This document shows positions 16,380 through 25,200 of a stretch of 64,000 nt of DNA, piece by piece. Below the pieces are notes generated by a model. It was not told the DNA's origin. It saw only the letters and a program-made list of their open reading frames with translations, and ran no database searches. Location: positions 62,001 through 126,000 of the forward strand of contig NZ_JAAWWP010000003.1 of the NCBI RefSeq assembly GCF_012273655.1, given 5' to 3'. Position 1 is the first letter of the stretch. Each line of letters begins with the position of its first letter. This stretch comes from Streptomyces physcomitrii (GTDB lineage Bacteria; Actinomycetota; Actinomycetes; Streptomycetales; Streptomycetaceae). Both the position numbers and the translations under genes were made by a program.

Positions 16380-18101
16380 ATGGTCCGCGCCCCGGCCCGC
16401 CTGCAGCACCTCGCGCGGCGTCTGCGGGACGCCGCTCGCGGCCCCGGCGGCGCACTCCCCGGACGGCTCCGCACCCGCCACCGCGCCCCCGCCCTGGAAC
16501 TGCGCCCGCCCGACCGGCGCGAACCCCCCACCTATCTGCGCGCCCTCGGCCTGTGCGCCGTCGTCGTCCTCGGCGCCTGGCTCGGGCTGCTCGCGGCGGG
16601 CAGCGCCTCGGTGCCGGTCGGCCCGATGGACACCCGGATGGCCCTGCGGCCCTCGCTCAGCGGCGGCACCCGTATCAACGTCTCCCCGCTCGGCGCCCTC
16701 GACCTGCGCTCCCACACGGCCCCGCTCCGTCTCGACGTCGACGTGGACCGCCTCGACCCGGTGCGCTCCGAGGCCCTGGTGAACCACCCCGAACGGCTCT
16801 CCGGCCTCCAGGAGGAGGTCTCCCGCGACGTCGAGGACGGCACCCGCGAGCTGGCCGTGCGCTCCGGCGCCGCCGTCGTCCTGGGCGCGGGCGTGCTCGC
16901 CCTCGTCGTCTACCGCCGCCCGCGCCCCGCCCTCGCCGCGGGCGGCCTCTCCCTGGTGCTCCTGGCGGGCTCCGGCGCCCTCGCCGCCACCACCTGGAAC
17001 CCCAACTCCGTACTGGAACCGAAGTATTCGGGCCTGCTCTCCTCCGCGCCGAACGTGGTCGGCGACGCCCGCAGCATCGTCAGCGAATTCGACGTCTACC
17101 AGAAGGAGTTGGCGCGCCTGGTCACCAATGTCACCAAGCTCTACGACGTCACCTCCACCCTCCCCGCCTACCAGCCCGACCCCACCACCCTGCGCGTCCT
17201 GCACGTCTCCGACATCCATCTGAACCCGGCCTCCTGGCACATCGTGGGCTCGCTGGTGAAGCAGTACGACATCGATGTGATCGTCGACTCCGGCGACACC
17301 ATGGACCACGGCAGCGCGGCGGAGAACGGCTTCCTCGACCCGGTACGCGACCTGGGCGCCCCGTACGTCTGGGTGCGCGGCAACCACGACTCCCGGCTCA
17401 CCCAGGAGTACCTGCGCCAGATGAAGAACGTCCGGATCCTCGACGAGGGCCGGCCGGTGACGGTGGCGGGGCTGCGCTTCGCGGGCATCGGGGACCCCCA
17501 GTTCACCCCGGACCGCTCCGCCGGGGGCGAGGGCGACTCCCCCGCGGCCCTCGCCTCGGAGGTCACCGCGGGCAGGCAGCTCGCCGCGGCCCTCGCCCGG
17601 CTCGCGGACGACGGCAAGCCCGTCGACATCGCGGTCGCGCACAACCCGGAGGCCGCCCGCCAGACCGACGGCCACGTCCCGCTCGTCCTCGCCGGGCACA
17701 TCCACCACAACGAGATGGAGGTGCTGCGGGACGGCACCCGGCTGCGCATCGAGGGCTCCACCGGCGGCAGCGGCCTGCGCGCCGTCGAGGGCACCTACCC
17801 CGACCCGATCGAGGCCTCGATCCTCTACCTGGACCGCTCCACCAAACGCCTCCAGGCCTGGGACGCCATCAAACTCGGCGGCCTCGGCCTCTCCACCGCC
17901 GAGGTCAGCCGCCACCTCCCCAAGGAGAACCAGCCCGGCGCCGGCCTCCTCCCCCCGACCCCGCCCCCCTCTTCCTCCCCTTCTGCCTCTGCCTCCCCCT
18001 CTTCGTCCCCGTCCTTGTCCACCCCTCTGGTTCCGCCACCGCCGCCTGCCACGCGCTCGGGCGCGGACGGGGATCCCGAGGCCGGGCCGGACAGGGGCTG
18101 A
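16380..18101 (+). CDS. Membrane-anchored metallophosphoesterase
   Basis: The protein has 573 residues. The N-terminal basic segment is followed by a hydrophobic helix (ALGLCAVVVLGAWLGLLAAG) near 55, then two more near 160-210. The calcineurin-like domain starts near 265: DIH at 278-280, GDTMDHG near 305, GNHDS near 334 and AGHIHHNE near 437 supply the two-metal site. A Pro/Ser-rich disordered tail of ~60 residues ends the protein. It would hydrolyse a phosphoester outside the membrane; the substrate is unknown. Start ATG 16380; no obvious partner gene. Confidence 0.88.
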   Translation: MVRAPARLQHLARRLRDAARGPGGALPGRLRTRHRAPALELRPPDRREPPTYLRALGLCAVVVLGAWLGLLAAGSASVPVGPMDTRMALRPSLSGGTRINVSPLGALDLRSHTAPLRLDVDVDRLDPVRSEALVNHPERLSGLQEEVSRDVEDGTRELAVRSGAAVVLGAGVLALVVYRRPRPALAAGGLSLVLLAGSGALAATTWNPNSVLEPKYSGLLSSAPNVVGDARSIVSEFDVYQKELARLVTNVTKLYDVTSTLPAYQPDPTTLRVLHVSDIHLNPASWHIVGSLVKQYDIDVIVDSGDTMDHGSAAENGFLDPVRDLGAPYVWVRGNHDSRLTQEYLRQMKNVRILDEGRPVTVAGLRFAGIGDPQFTPDRSAGGEGDSPAALASEVTAGRQLAAALARLADDGKPVDIAVAHNPEAARQTDGHVPLVLAGHIHHNEMEVLRDGTRLRIEGSTGGSGLRAVEGTYPDPIEASILYLDRSTKRLQAWDAIKLGGLGLSTAEVSRHLPKENQPGAGLLPPTPPPSSSPSASASPSSSPSLSTPLVPPPPPATRSGADGDPEAGPDRG

Positions 18102-18177
18102 GCGGGCTCCGGCAGCCGGGCGGCCGAGCGGGCGGAGCGGCGCCTTCGCGTACCCGCTCGGGCCTCCGACAATCGTT

Positions 18178-18207
18178 TTGGCGATACCTCGCCGCATCCC
18201 ATATGCT
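18178..18207 (+). promoter_or_regulatory. Promoter of tRNA-Glu/Asp/Phe operon
   Basis: TTGGCG (18178-18183), an 18-base spacer and TATGCT (18202-18207) resemble a HrdB-type promoter, 50 bases before tRNA-Glu. Confidence 0.6.
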
Positions 18208-18257
18208 TCTCACGTCCCCGACGCGCCGCCTCACCGCGGCGCCCAGGCGGGCCGATA

Positions 18258-18330
18258 GCCCTCATCGTCTAGCGGCCTAGGACGCCGCCCTTTCAAGGCG
18301 GTAGCACGGGTTCGAATCCCGTTGGGGGCA
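18258..18330 (+). tRNA. tRNA-Glu (TTC)
   Basis: A 73-base cloverleaf. The acceptor GCCCTCA pairs with TGGGGGC (one G-T pair), the anticodon loop CTTTCAA gives TTC, and the T-loop is GGTTCGAATCC. No encoded CCA. First of a three-tRNA unit. Confidence 0.97.
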
Positions 18331-18375
18331 CGCAGTTCGATGTGCGAGACTTGTCCCGCACCTCACACAATGCCT

Positions 18376-18450
18376 GGTCCTGTGGAGCAGTTTGGAGTGC
18401 TCGCCACCCTGTCAAGGTGGAGGCCGCGGGTTCAAATCCCGTCAGGACCG
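18376..18450 (+). tRNA. tRNA-Asp (GTC), copy 1
   Basis: A 75-base cloverleaf. Acceptor GGTCCTG pairs with CAGGACC, anticodon loop CTGTCAA gives GTC. The gene is identical to the copy at 27420-27494. Confidence 0.97.
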
Positions 18451-18477
18451 CTTGCAGCTCACCTCGGTGAACTGCGT

Positions 18478-18551
18478 GGCTGGGTAGCTCAGTTGGTACG
18501 AGCGATCGCCTGAAAAGCGATAGGTCGCCGGTTCGATCCCGGCCCCAGCCA
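18478..18551 (+). tRNA. tRNA-Phe (GAA)
   Basis: A 74-base cloverleaf. Acceptor GGCTGGG pairs with CCCAGCC, anticodon loop CTGAAAA gives GAA. Last gene of the tRNA operon. Confidence 0.97.
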
Positions 18552-18558
18552 CCTGTAG

Positions 18559-18596
18559 GAGAACGTCCCGTACGGCATCCCGTACGGGACGTTCTC
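18559..18596 (+). terminator. Terminator of the tRNA operon
   Basis: Arms at 18559-18575 and 18580-18596 are exact complements (17-bp stem, 4-base loop) starting 7 bases after tRNA-Phe. Confidence 0.9.
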
Positions 18597-18750
18597 GTTG
18601 CCCGCCCGGGCGGCGACAGTCTCCTGAGAGCAACCTCCCTACACGCCCGCAGCCCACATCCTCGACGTCCTCGGTGCCACTACTCGCAGCCGCACCGATC
18701 CGAGCCCGGCATCATGGCGGCATCTGATACCAGCGCGGTATCGTTCACTT

Positions 18751-18945
18751 ATGGCGATGACACTCCGACTCCCCGACGATCTCGACGCGAAGCTCACCGC
18801 ACGCGCCGAACGCACCGGCCGCAGTAAGCAGACGCTCGCCATCGAAGCGATCCGCGAAGCCGAGGCCCGCGCCGAACTCAATGTGCACGACATTCTGGCC
18901 GAGCTGACGGACACCGACGCGGAAATCCTGGACTACCTGAAGTGA
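18751..18945 (+). CDS. Ribbon-helix-helix antitoxin
   Basis: The protein has 64 residues. The N-terminal strand MAMTLRLPDDLDAKL and two helices form a ribbon-helix-helix DNA-binding fold; the C-terminal part (HDILAELTDTDAEILDYLK) would bind and block the toxin. The stop overlaps the toxin start as GTGA, the usual order antitoxin-toxin. It would also repress its own promoter, expected just upstream (18700-18750). Confidence 0.88.
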   Translation: MAMTLRLPDDLDAKLTARAERTGRSKQTLAIEAIREAEARAELNVHDILAELTDTDAEILDYLK

Positions 18946-19334
18946 GCGAAGTCCGCTACGTCCAGCTCGACGAGATCCTGGCCATCGCGGCCAAGGTCAA
19001 CGGCACCGAACACAGCGTGCGCGACCTCGGCCTGCTCGTCTCGGCCACCGAGCGGCCACGCACCAACGTGTTCGGCGCCGTGCTGTACCCCACGCTCCAC
19101 GAGAAGGCGGCAGCGCTGCTGCATGCCCTCGCCCGCAACCACGCGCTGATCGACGGCAACAAGCGCACCGCCTGGCTCGCCATGCGCTTCTTCCTGCGCG
19201 TCAACGGCCTGCCCACCGGACGGCCGGTCCCGCCGGTCGAGGAGGCGGGCCCCTTCGTCGAGGCCGTCGCCCAGGACCATCTCGACGTACCCGTCATCGC
19301 CAAGCGACTCGCGGAGTGGTTCCCGGTCCCTTAG
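18942..19334 (+). CDS. doc: Doc-family (Fic fold) toxin
   Basis: The protein has 130 residues, the usual Doc length. GTG start at 18942 overlaps the antitoxin gene. The Fic/Doc motif HALIDGNKR is at residues 67-75 with the catalytic His and the phosphate-binding loop intact. Doc of phage P1 phosphorylates EF-Tu and stops translation; the HxxxDGNKR form is of the Doc kind rather than the AMP-transferase kind. Paired with an RHH antitoxin rather than Phd. It is 190-400 bases downstream of a tRNA operon, a common insertion context for such modules. Confidence 0.9.
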   Translation: MSEVRYVQLDEILAIAAKVNGTEHSVRDLGLLVSATERPRTNVFGAVLYPTLHEKAAALLHALARNHALIDGNKRTAWLAMRFFLRVNGLPTGRPVPPVEEAGPFVEAVAQDHLDVPVIAKRLAEWFPVP

Positions 19335-19782
19335 CCGCCCCGGGGCAAGACCCGCGCAAGGCGCAGCCGCGCACGGCGGGACGTCTCGCCGAGGGTCCGG
19401 TTCACTTCCTTTGGCCTATACCAGACCGAGCTGTGCCAGGCGGACGAGCACCTCACGCAGTGTGCCGGGATACCGGGCGTGGGTGCCGTGGACGGCGACG
19501 CGCGCCATGACCCAGCGCGTGACCCTCCCCTGGCCGGGTCGCGTGGACGCGTCGGCCACGCGCCTGCGCCGTCGCCTCGCCCCTGCGTCAACACCCGGCG
19601 GCAAGGCGACGGCGACCCCGCGATACGTACCGACCGCCCGGTACTCGATGTCGCCGGCCGGGCGGTCGCCCCCGTACCCACGCGCAGACCGCGCCCGGGG
19701 AGCCGGAGCGCCCCCGGGCGTCGCGGTCCTACTGACAGGTCGGTACGGACAGCTCGGTCGCCAGTCCTCTCGGTCGCCAGTC
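19335..19782. other. Intergenic region after the toxin gene
   Basis: No convincing gene. A minus-strand frame ending at 19416 (last residues LREVLVRLAQLGLV) looks protein-like only at its end and may be a decayed gene fragment. A 16-base direct repeat containing cggtcgccagtcct lies at 19755-19785. Confidence 0.4.
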
Positions 19783-20532
19783 CTACTGATAGATCGTGTT
19801 CTTGCCGGTGCCGCCCGAGATGAAGTCGTTGCCGCCGCCCCCGTGGATGGTGTCGTTGCCGCTGTTGCCGTAGAGGGTGTCGTCGCCGGCGCGGCCGATG
19901 ATCATGTCGTGGTCGGCGCCGCCGCGGAGGTCGTCGGGGCCGTCGGTGCCGACCAGGGTGTCGTTGCCCGCGCCGCCGACGGCGCCGTAGTCCGGGGCGC
20001 TGAGCAGGTCGGCGCCGTTGCCGCCGTCCTGGGTGCCGCCGGTGAGGGTGTCGTCGCCGTCCTCGCCGAAGATGAAGTTGTTGCCGCCGCCGGTGATCTC
20101 GTCGTTGCCGGAGCCGCCGTGCAGGGAGTTCTCGTTGCCCGCGTGCATGGAGAGGGTGTCGTCACCGTCGCCCAGCTCGACCCGGATGCGTACCCAGTAG
20201 TCGCCGAACTCGGTGAGGGTGCAGACCACCTTGGTCCGGTCGGCCGCGTCGGGGTGCACGCAGTCGGTACCGGCCTTGATCGGCACCACGTCGTCGATGG
20301 TGAACTCCGTGCCCTTGGCCTCGGTGATCACCACCCGGTTCTCCTGCGCGGAGCCCGCGGTGTACGTGATCGCATGGCCGCCGTCGTCGGCGACCGCGCT
20401 TGCCTCGGTCGGCGCGGCGGCACCCGCCGGAGCGGTGCCGAGGGCCAGCCCGGCCGGAGCGGCGATCAGCGCGGCGGCGGCCAGTGAACGCAACGTACGG
20501 GCGGAGTGAGCGGAACGGGTCGTACGAGACAT
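19783..20532 (-). CDS. Secreted RTX-type calcium-binding repeat protein
   Basis: The protein has 249 residues. ATG 20532 has GGGGGA 3 bases upstream. A Sec signal peptide (about residues 1-38, ending APAGAAA) precedes a small beta-type domain (40-130). RTX nonapeptide repeats follow to the C-terminus: GGSGNDEI, GEDGDDTL, GGAGNDTL, GGADHDMI, GNSGNDTI, GGGGNDFI. Such repeats fold into calcium-filled beta-rolls outside the cell. There is no enzyme domain. Function unknown; extracellular adhesion or scaffold roles are guesses. Confidence 0.85.
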   Translation of the reverse strand: MSRTTRSAHSARTLRSLAAAALIAAPAGLALGTAPAGAAAPTEASAVADDGGHAITYTAGSAQENRVVITEAKGTEFTIDDVVPIKAGTDCVHPDAADRTKVVCTLTEFGDYWVRIRVELGDGDDTLSMHAGNENSLHGGSGNDEITGGGNNFIFGEDGDDTLTGGTQDGGNGADLLSAPDYGAVGGAGNDTLVGTDGPDDLRGGADHDMIIGRAGDDTLYGNSGNDTIHGGGGNDFISGGTGKNTIYQ

Positions 20533-20563
20533 GAGTCCCCCAGGGTCCAGAGCGAAGAGTCGC

Positions 20564-20621
20564 GAAGAGAAGGAGAGAAAGAAGAGAAGGAGAGAAAGGA
20601 GAGGAAGAGGAGGAGAGGGAG
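20564..20621. repeat. 58-base pure purine tract with 17-bp duplication
   Basis: Every base on the plus strand from 20564 to 20621 is A or G. It contains two perfect copies of gaagagaaggagagaaa (20564-20580, 20581-20597). It lies in the 5' leader of the RTX-type gene, whose mRNA would carry a matching all-pyrimidine stretch. Confidence 0.9.
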
Positions 20622-20791
20622 TGCACGGTCGCTCTCGCCCTGCCGCAGTCATTGACCCGCCGAATCGCCGAAGGGTTGCGCCCTTCCGGGGTGAAAAAGG
20701 GCCGAAATCTCCCCGAAAGCCCCTGGCCGCCAGGTGTCCAGCTCCCCTCAACCCACCGTTCACCCCACCCCTCCCGTACTCGCGCCGCCCC

Positions 20792-22105
20792 TCACCCCGC
20801 CGCGTGCTCCCCCTTCGGCAGGGAGACCGAGGCGCCCGGGTGGCGGTGGCGCCAGAGCCAGAAGACGGTCGTGCCGAGCAGGGCCCAGCCGCCGAGGACG
20901 AGGAAGGGCAGGGGGTGCTGGTGGCCCTGGAAGTAGACGGCGGTGTGCTGGGCGTTGACCGAGGCGCCCGGCGGCAGCCAGCGGCCGATGGCGCGCAGGA
21001 CGGGGGGCAGCAGGGGGCCGGAGACGGCGCCGCCGGAGGAGGGGTTGCCGAGGATGATCATCAGGCCCCAGGTGGGCAGCATCGCCCAGCGGCCGAAGAG
21101 GGTGGTGAACATCGTGCTGACCATGCCCGCGGTGAACATGGTGAGCGCGAGGATCGCCCAGGACTCCCCCTCCGGCAGGTCGAGGGCGCCGATCCACCAG
21201 TCGACCACCGCCACGATGGCCAGCGCGCCGAGCATCGCGTACGCGGCGGTGAAGACGATCCGGGCCACCGGGCCGAGGTCCTTGCCGTGCACGGACAACT
21301 GGATCGAGCCGACGAAGCCGATGATCACCGAGGCGAGGGTGATGTAGAAGATCGCGAGTCCGCGCGGGTCGCCCTCCTGGAGCGGGTTGAGGTCGCTGAC
21401 GCGCACCCGGACCCCGGCCTCCTTGGCGACCTTCGGGGCGGCCTCGGCGATCACGTCCGCGACCGAGGCCCCGGAGGCGCTGGAGACCGCGAGCGCGACC
21501 TCGCGGCCACCGGGGCGGACGTCCACGACGGCGAAGATGTTCTGCTCCTGCACCTGGTGCCGCGCCTCGGCCGGGCGGTCGTAGGGGTGCAGCCGCAGCG
21601 AGGTGCCGAGTTCCTTCTCCAGGCGGTCGACGTAGGCCTCGCCGCGCAGCGCCTCGTAGTCGCCGGTGATGCCGATGGGGATGCGGTGCGGGGTGGGCTT
21701 CGCCATGGAGTACGTGTACGAGCCCGCGAAGACTCCGGCCGCCGCGGCGAGGATCAGCACGATGACGGTCGCCGGCCAGAAGGGCGTGCCCCGGAACCAG
21801 TCCCAGCCCGCGCCGCGCTCCGGGGCGCGGGCGTGCGCCCGGGACACGGGGTGCGCGGAGGAGCCGCCACCGGTCTCGTCCGGTCCCCCTCCGTCCGGTC
21901 CCTCTCCGTCCGGCCTCGCGACGCCCGGCCCCTCGTCGTCGGACCCCTCGACGTCCGGCCTCTCGCCGCCAGGCCCCTCGCTCCCCGGGCCTCCGCCCTT
22001 CGACCCTTCGCTGCTCGGCCCTTTGCTCTCCGGGCCTTCGCTCCTCGGCCCTTCACTCTCCGGGCCTTCGTCCTCCGACTCCCGCCCCTCCGGCATTTCA
22101 GACAT
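20792..22105 (-). CDS. DUF3533/YhgE-Pip-like membrane protein
   Basis: The protein has 437 residues. A ~75-residue hydrophilic N-terminus is built from SEGP/EGP repeats. A first helix (WPATVIVLILAAAAGVFAGS) follows at ~108, then an extracytoplasmic domain to ~240 and five further helices. The topology matches ABC-2-like DUF3533 proteins, which resemble phage-infection proteins and type VII-linked membrane factors. Start at 22105 has no clear ribosome site; it may be leaderless, or start at the next ATG (22096). Stands alone. Confidence 0.75.
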   Translation of the reverse strand: MSEMPEGRESEDEGPESEGPRSEGPESKGPSSEGSKGGGPGSEGPGGERPDVEGSDDEGPGVARPDGEGPDGGGPDETGGGSSAHPVSRAHARAPERGAGWDWFRGTPFWPATVIVLILAAAAGVFAGSYTYSMAKPTPHRIPIGITGDYEALRGEAYVDRLEKELGTSLRLHPYDRPAEARHQVQEQNIFAVVDVRPGGREVALAVSSASGASVADVIAEAAPKVAKEAGVRVRVSDLNPLQEGDPRGLAIFYITLASVIIGFVGSIQLSVHGKDLGPVARIVFTAAYAMLGALAIVAVVDWWIGALDLPEGESWAILALTMFTAGMVSTMFTTLFGRWAMLPTWGLMIILGNPSSGGAVSGPLLPPVLRAIGRWLPPGASVNAQHTAVYFQGHQHPLPFLVLGGWALLGTTVFWLWRHRHPGASVSLPKGEHAAG

Positions 22106-22202
22106 AAGGTCACGCTAGGACACCGCCCCACGGCTGTCGTGACGGGCGCCGCAGCAAAAGGGTTCGCCACGGATTTCCCCGGGATGAGATCCTGGAGTCC
22201 GT

Positions 22203-25200
22203 ATGTCTACGCAGCCCGCCCCCGCCTCCGCCTCGGGCACCGCCCCGCAGGGCCCCCGCCCCAGCCCCCTCGGTCCGCTCGGCGACCGCCTCTCCGGCCT
22301 CTCGCTGCGCGACGCGCACCGGCTCGGCCGCAGGCTGGAGGGCGCCCGGCGGATACGCAAACCCGAGGCGCGCACCGCCGTGCTCGGGGAGATCGAGGCC
22401 GAGATCGCGTCGGGTGAGGCGCGGCTCGCGGAGCGGGCGGCACGGGTTCCGGCCGTCAGCTATCCCGAGCAGCTTCCGGTCAGCCAGAAGAAGGACGCGA
22501 TCCTGGCGGCGATCCGGGACCACCAGGTCGTGATCGTCGCGGGTGAGACCGGGTCCGGCAAGACCACCCAGATCCCGAAGATCTGCATGGAGCTGGGGCG
22601 CGGGGTGCGCGGCATGATCGGCCACACCCAGCCGCGCCGGCTCGCCGCCCGTACCGTCGCGGAGCGGGTGGCACAGGAGCTGGACACGCCGCTGGGCGAG
22701 GCGGTCGGCTGGAAGGTCCGCTTCACCGACCAGGTGGGCGCGGACACCTTCGTGAAGCTGATGACGGACGGCATCCTGCTCGCCGAGATCCAGACCGACC
22801 GCGAGCTGCGCGCCTACGACACCCTGATCATCGACGAGGCGCACGAGCGCTCCCTCAACATCGACTTCCTGCTCGGCTATCTCGCCCAACTGCTGCCCAA
22901 GCGACCCGACTTGAAGGTGGTCATCACCTCCGCGACCATCGACCCCGAGCGGTTCTCGCGGCACTTCGGCGACGCCCCGATCGTCGAGGTCAGCGGGCGT
23001 ACGTATCCGGTGGAGGTCCGCTACCGCCCGCTGCTCGAAGAGGACTCCGAGGAGGCGGACCGGGACCAGATCACCGCGATCGTGGACGCGGTGGACGAGT
23101 TGAGCCGGGAGCCGCGCGGGGACATCCTGGTCTTCCTCTCCGGGGAGCGGGAGATCCGCGACACCGCGGACGCGCTGGAGAAGAAGTACCGGCACACCCA
23201 GGGCATGCCGGGGGCGACCGAGGTCCTGCCGCTGTACGCGCGGCTCTCGCACGCCGAGCAGCACCGGGTCTTCCAGCCGCACCAGGGCAGGCGGATCGTG
23301 CTCGCCACCAATGTCGCCGAGACCTCGCTGACGGTGCCGGGCATCAAGTACGTGATCGACCCGGGCACCGCGCGCATCTCGCGCTACAGCCACCGCACCA
23401 AGGTGCAGCGGCTGCCGATCGAGGCGGTCAGCCAGGCAAGTGCCAATCAGCGCAAGGGGCGTTGCGGCCGTACCTCGGACGGTATCTGCATCCGGCTCTA
23501 CTCCGAGGACGACTTCCTCGCGCGGCCCGAGTTCACCGACGCGGAGATCCTGCGCACCAACCTCGCCTCCGTCATCCTGCAGATGACCGCGGCCGGTCTC
23601 GGCGACATCGAGAAGTTTCCCTTCATCGACCCGCCGGACCACCGCAACATCCGCGACGGCGTCCAACTCCTCCAGGAACTGGGCGCCTTGGACCCCGAGC
23701 AGAAGGAGTCCCGTAAGCGGCTCACCCAAGTCGGGCGCAAACTGGCCCAGTTGCCGGTGGACCCGCGACTGGCCCGGATGGTCCTGGAGGCCGACCGCAA
23801 CGGCTGCGTCCGTGAGGTGATGGTGGTCGCCGCGGCGCTCTCCATCCAGGACCCGCGCGAACGCCCGGTGGAGAAGCAGGCGCAGGCCGACCAGCAGCAC
23901 GCCCGCTTCAAGGACGAGACCAGCGACTTCCTCGCCTATCTGAACCTGTGGCGGTATCTGCGCGAGCAGCAGAAGGCGCTGTCCTCCTCGGCGTTCCGCC
24001 GGATGTGCAAGGGCGAGTACCTGAACTACCTGCGGATCCGCGAGTGGCAGGACATCTACTCCCAACTGCGCACCGTGGCCAAGCAGATGGGCCTGAAGAC
24101 CGGCGGCTCCGAGGGCGCGGACCAGGCGCCCGACCAGCAGATCCACATCTCGCTGCTGGCCGGTCTGCTCTCGCACGTCGGCATGAAGGACGTGAAGACC
24201 AACGGCAGCGGCACCCAGACCAGCGAACGCGAGCGCGGCGGGCGCAACGAGTATCTCGGCGCGCGCGGCGCGAAGTTCGCGGTCTTCCCGGGGTCGGCGC
24301 TGTTCAAGAAGCCGCCGCGGTTCGTGATGTCGGCAGAGCTGGTGGAGACCTCGCGGCTGTGGGCGCGGGTCAACGCCCGTATCGAGCCGGAGTGGATCGA
24401 GCCGCTCGCCGAGCATCTGCTCAAGCGGACGTACTCCGAACCGCACTGGGAGAAGGACCAGTCCGCGGTGATGGCCTACGAGAAGGTGACGCTGTACGGC
24501 GTGCCGATCGTGGCGCAGCGCAAGGTCAACTACGGGCGTATCGACCCGGAGGTGAGCCGCGAGCTCTTCCTGCGGCACGCCCTGGTCGAGGGCGACTGGC
24601 GCACCCACCACAAGTTCTTCGCCGCCAACCGCCGGCTGCTCACCGAGGTGGAGGAGCTGGAGCACCGGGCCCGGCGCCGCGACATCCTGGTGGACGACGA
24701 GACCCTCTTCGACTTCTACGACCAGCGGGTGCCCGAACACGTCGTCTCCGGCGCCCACTTCGACTCCTGGTGGAAGCACAAGGCGAAGGAGGACCCCGAA
24801 CTCCTCGACTTCGAGCGCTCGATGCTCATCAACGAGCGGGCGCAGGCGGTCACCAAGGCCGACTACCCGGACTCCTGGCGGCAGGGCGGACTGAAGTTCC
24901 GCGTGACGTACCAGTTCGAGCCGGGCGCGGACGCCGACGGGGTGACCGTGCACATCCCGCTCCAGGTGCTCAACCAGGTCTCGGAGGAGGGCTTCGACTG
25001 GCAGATCCCGGGCCTGCGCGAGGAGGTCGTCACCGAGCTGATCCGCTCGCTGCCCAAGCCCATCCGGCGGCACTACGTCCCGGCGCCCAACTTCGCCCGG
25101 GCCTTTTTGGAGCACGCCGAGCCGCTCCAGGAAGCCCTGCCGGTCACTCTGGCCCGGGAGTTGAAGCGGCGGGTCGGAGTGCCGGTCACCGCCGAGGACT

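Noticed and set aside
18258..19334. Integrated element at the tRNA operon
   Set aside because: No integrase gene and no duplicated tRNA 3' end were found near the toxin-antitoxin pair.
19416..19604. Minus-strand 62-codon frame after doc
   Set aside because: Only its last ~35 residues look protein-like and there is no ribosome site; possibly a fossil, not a gene.
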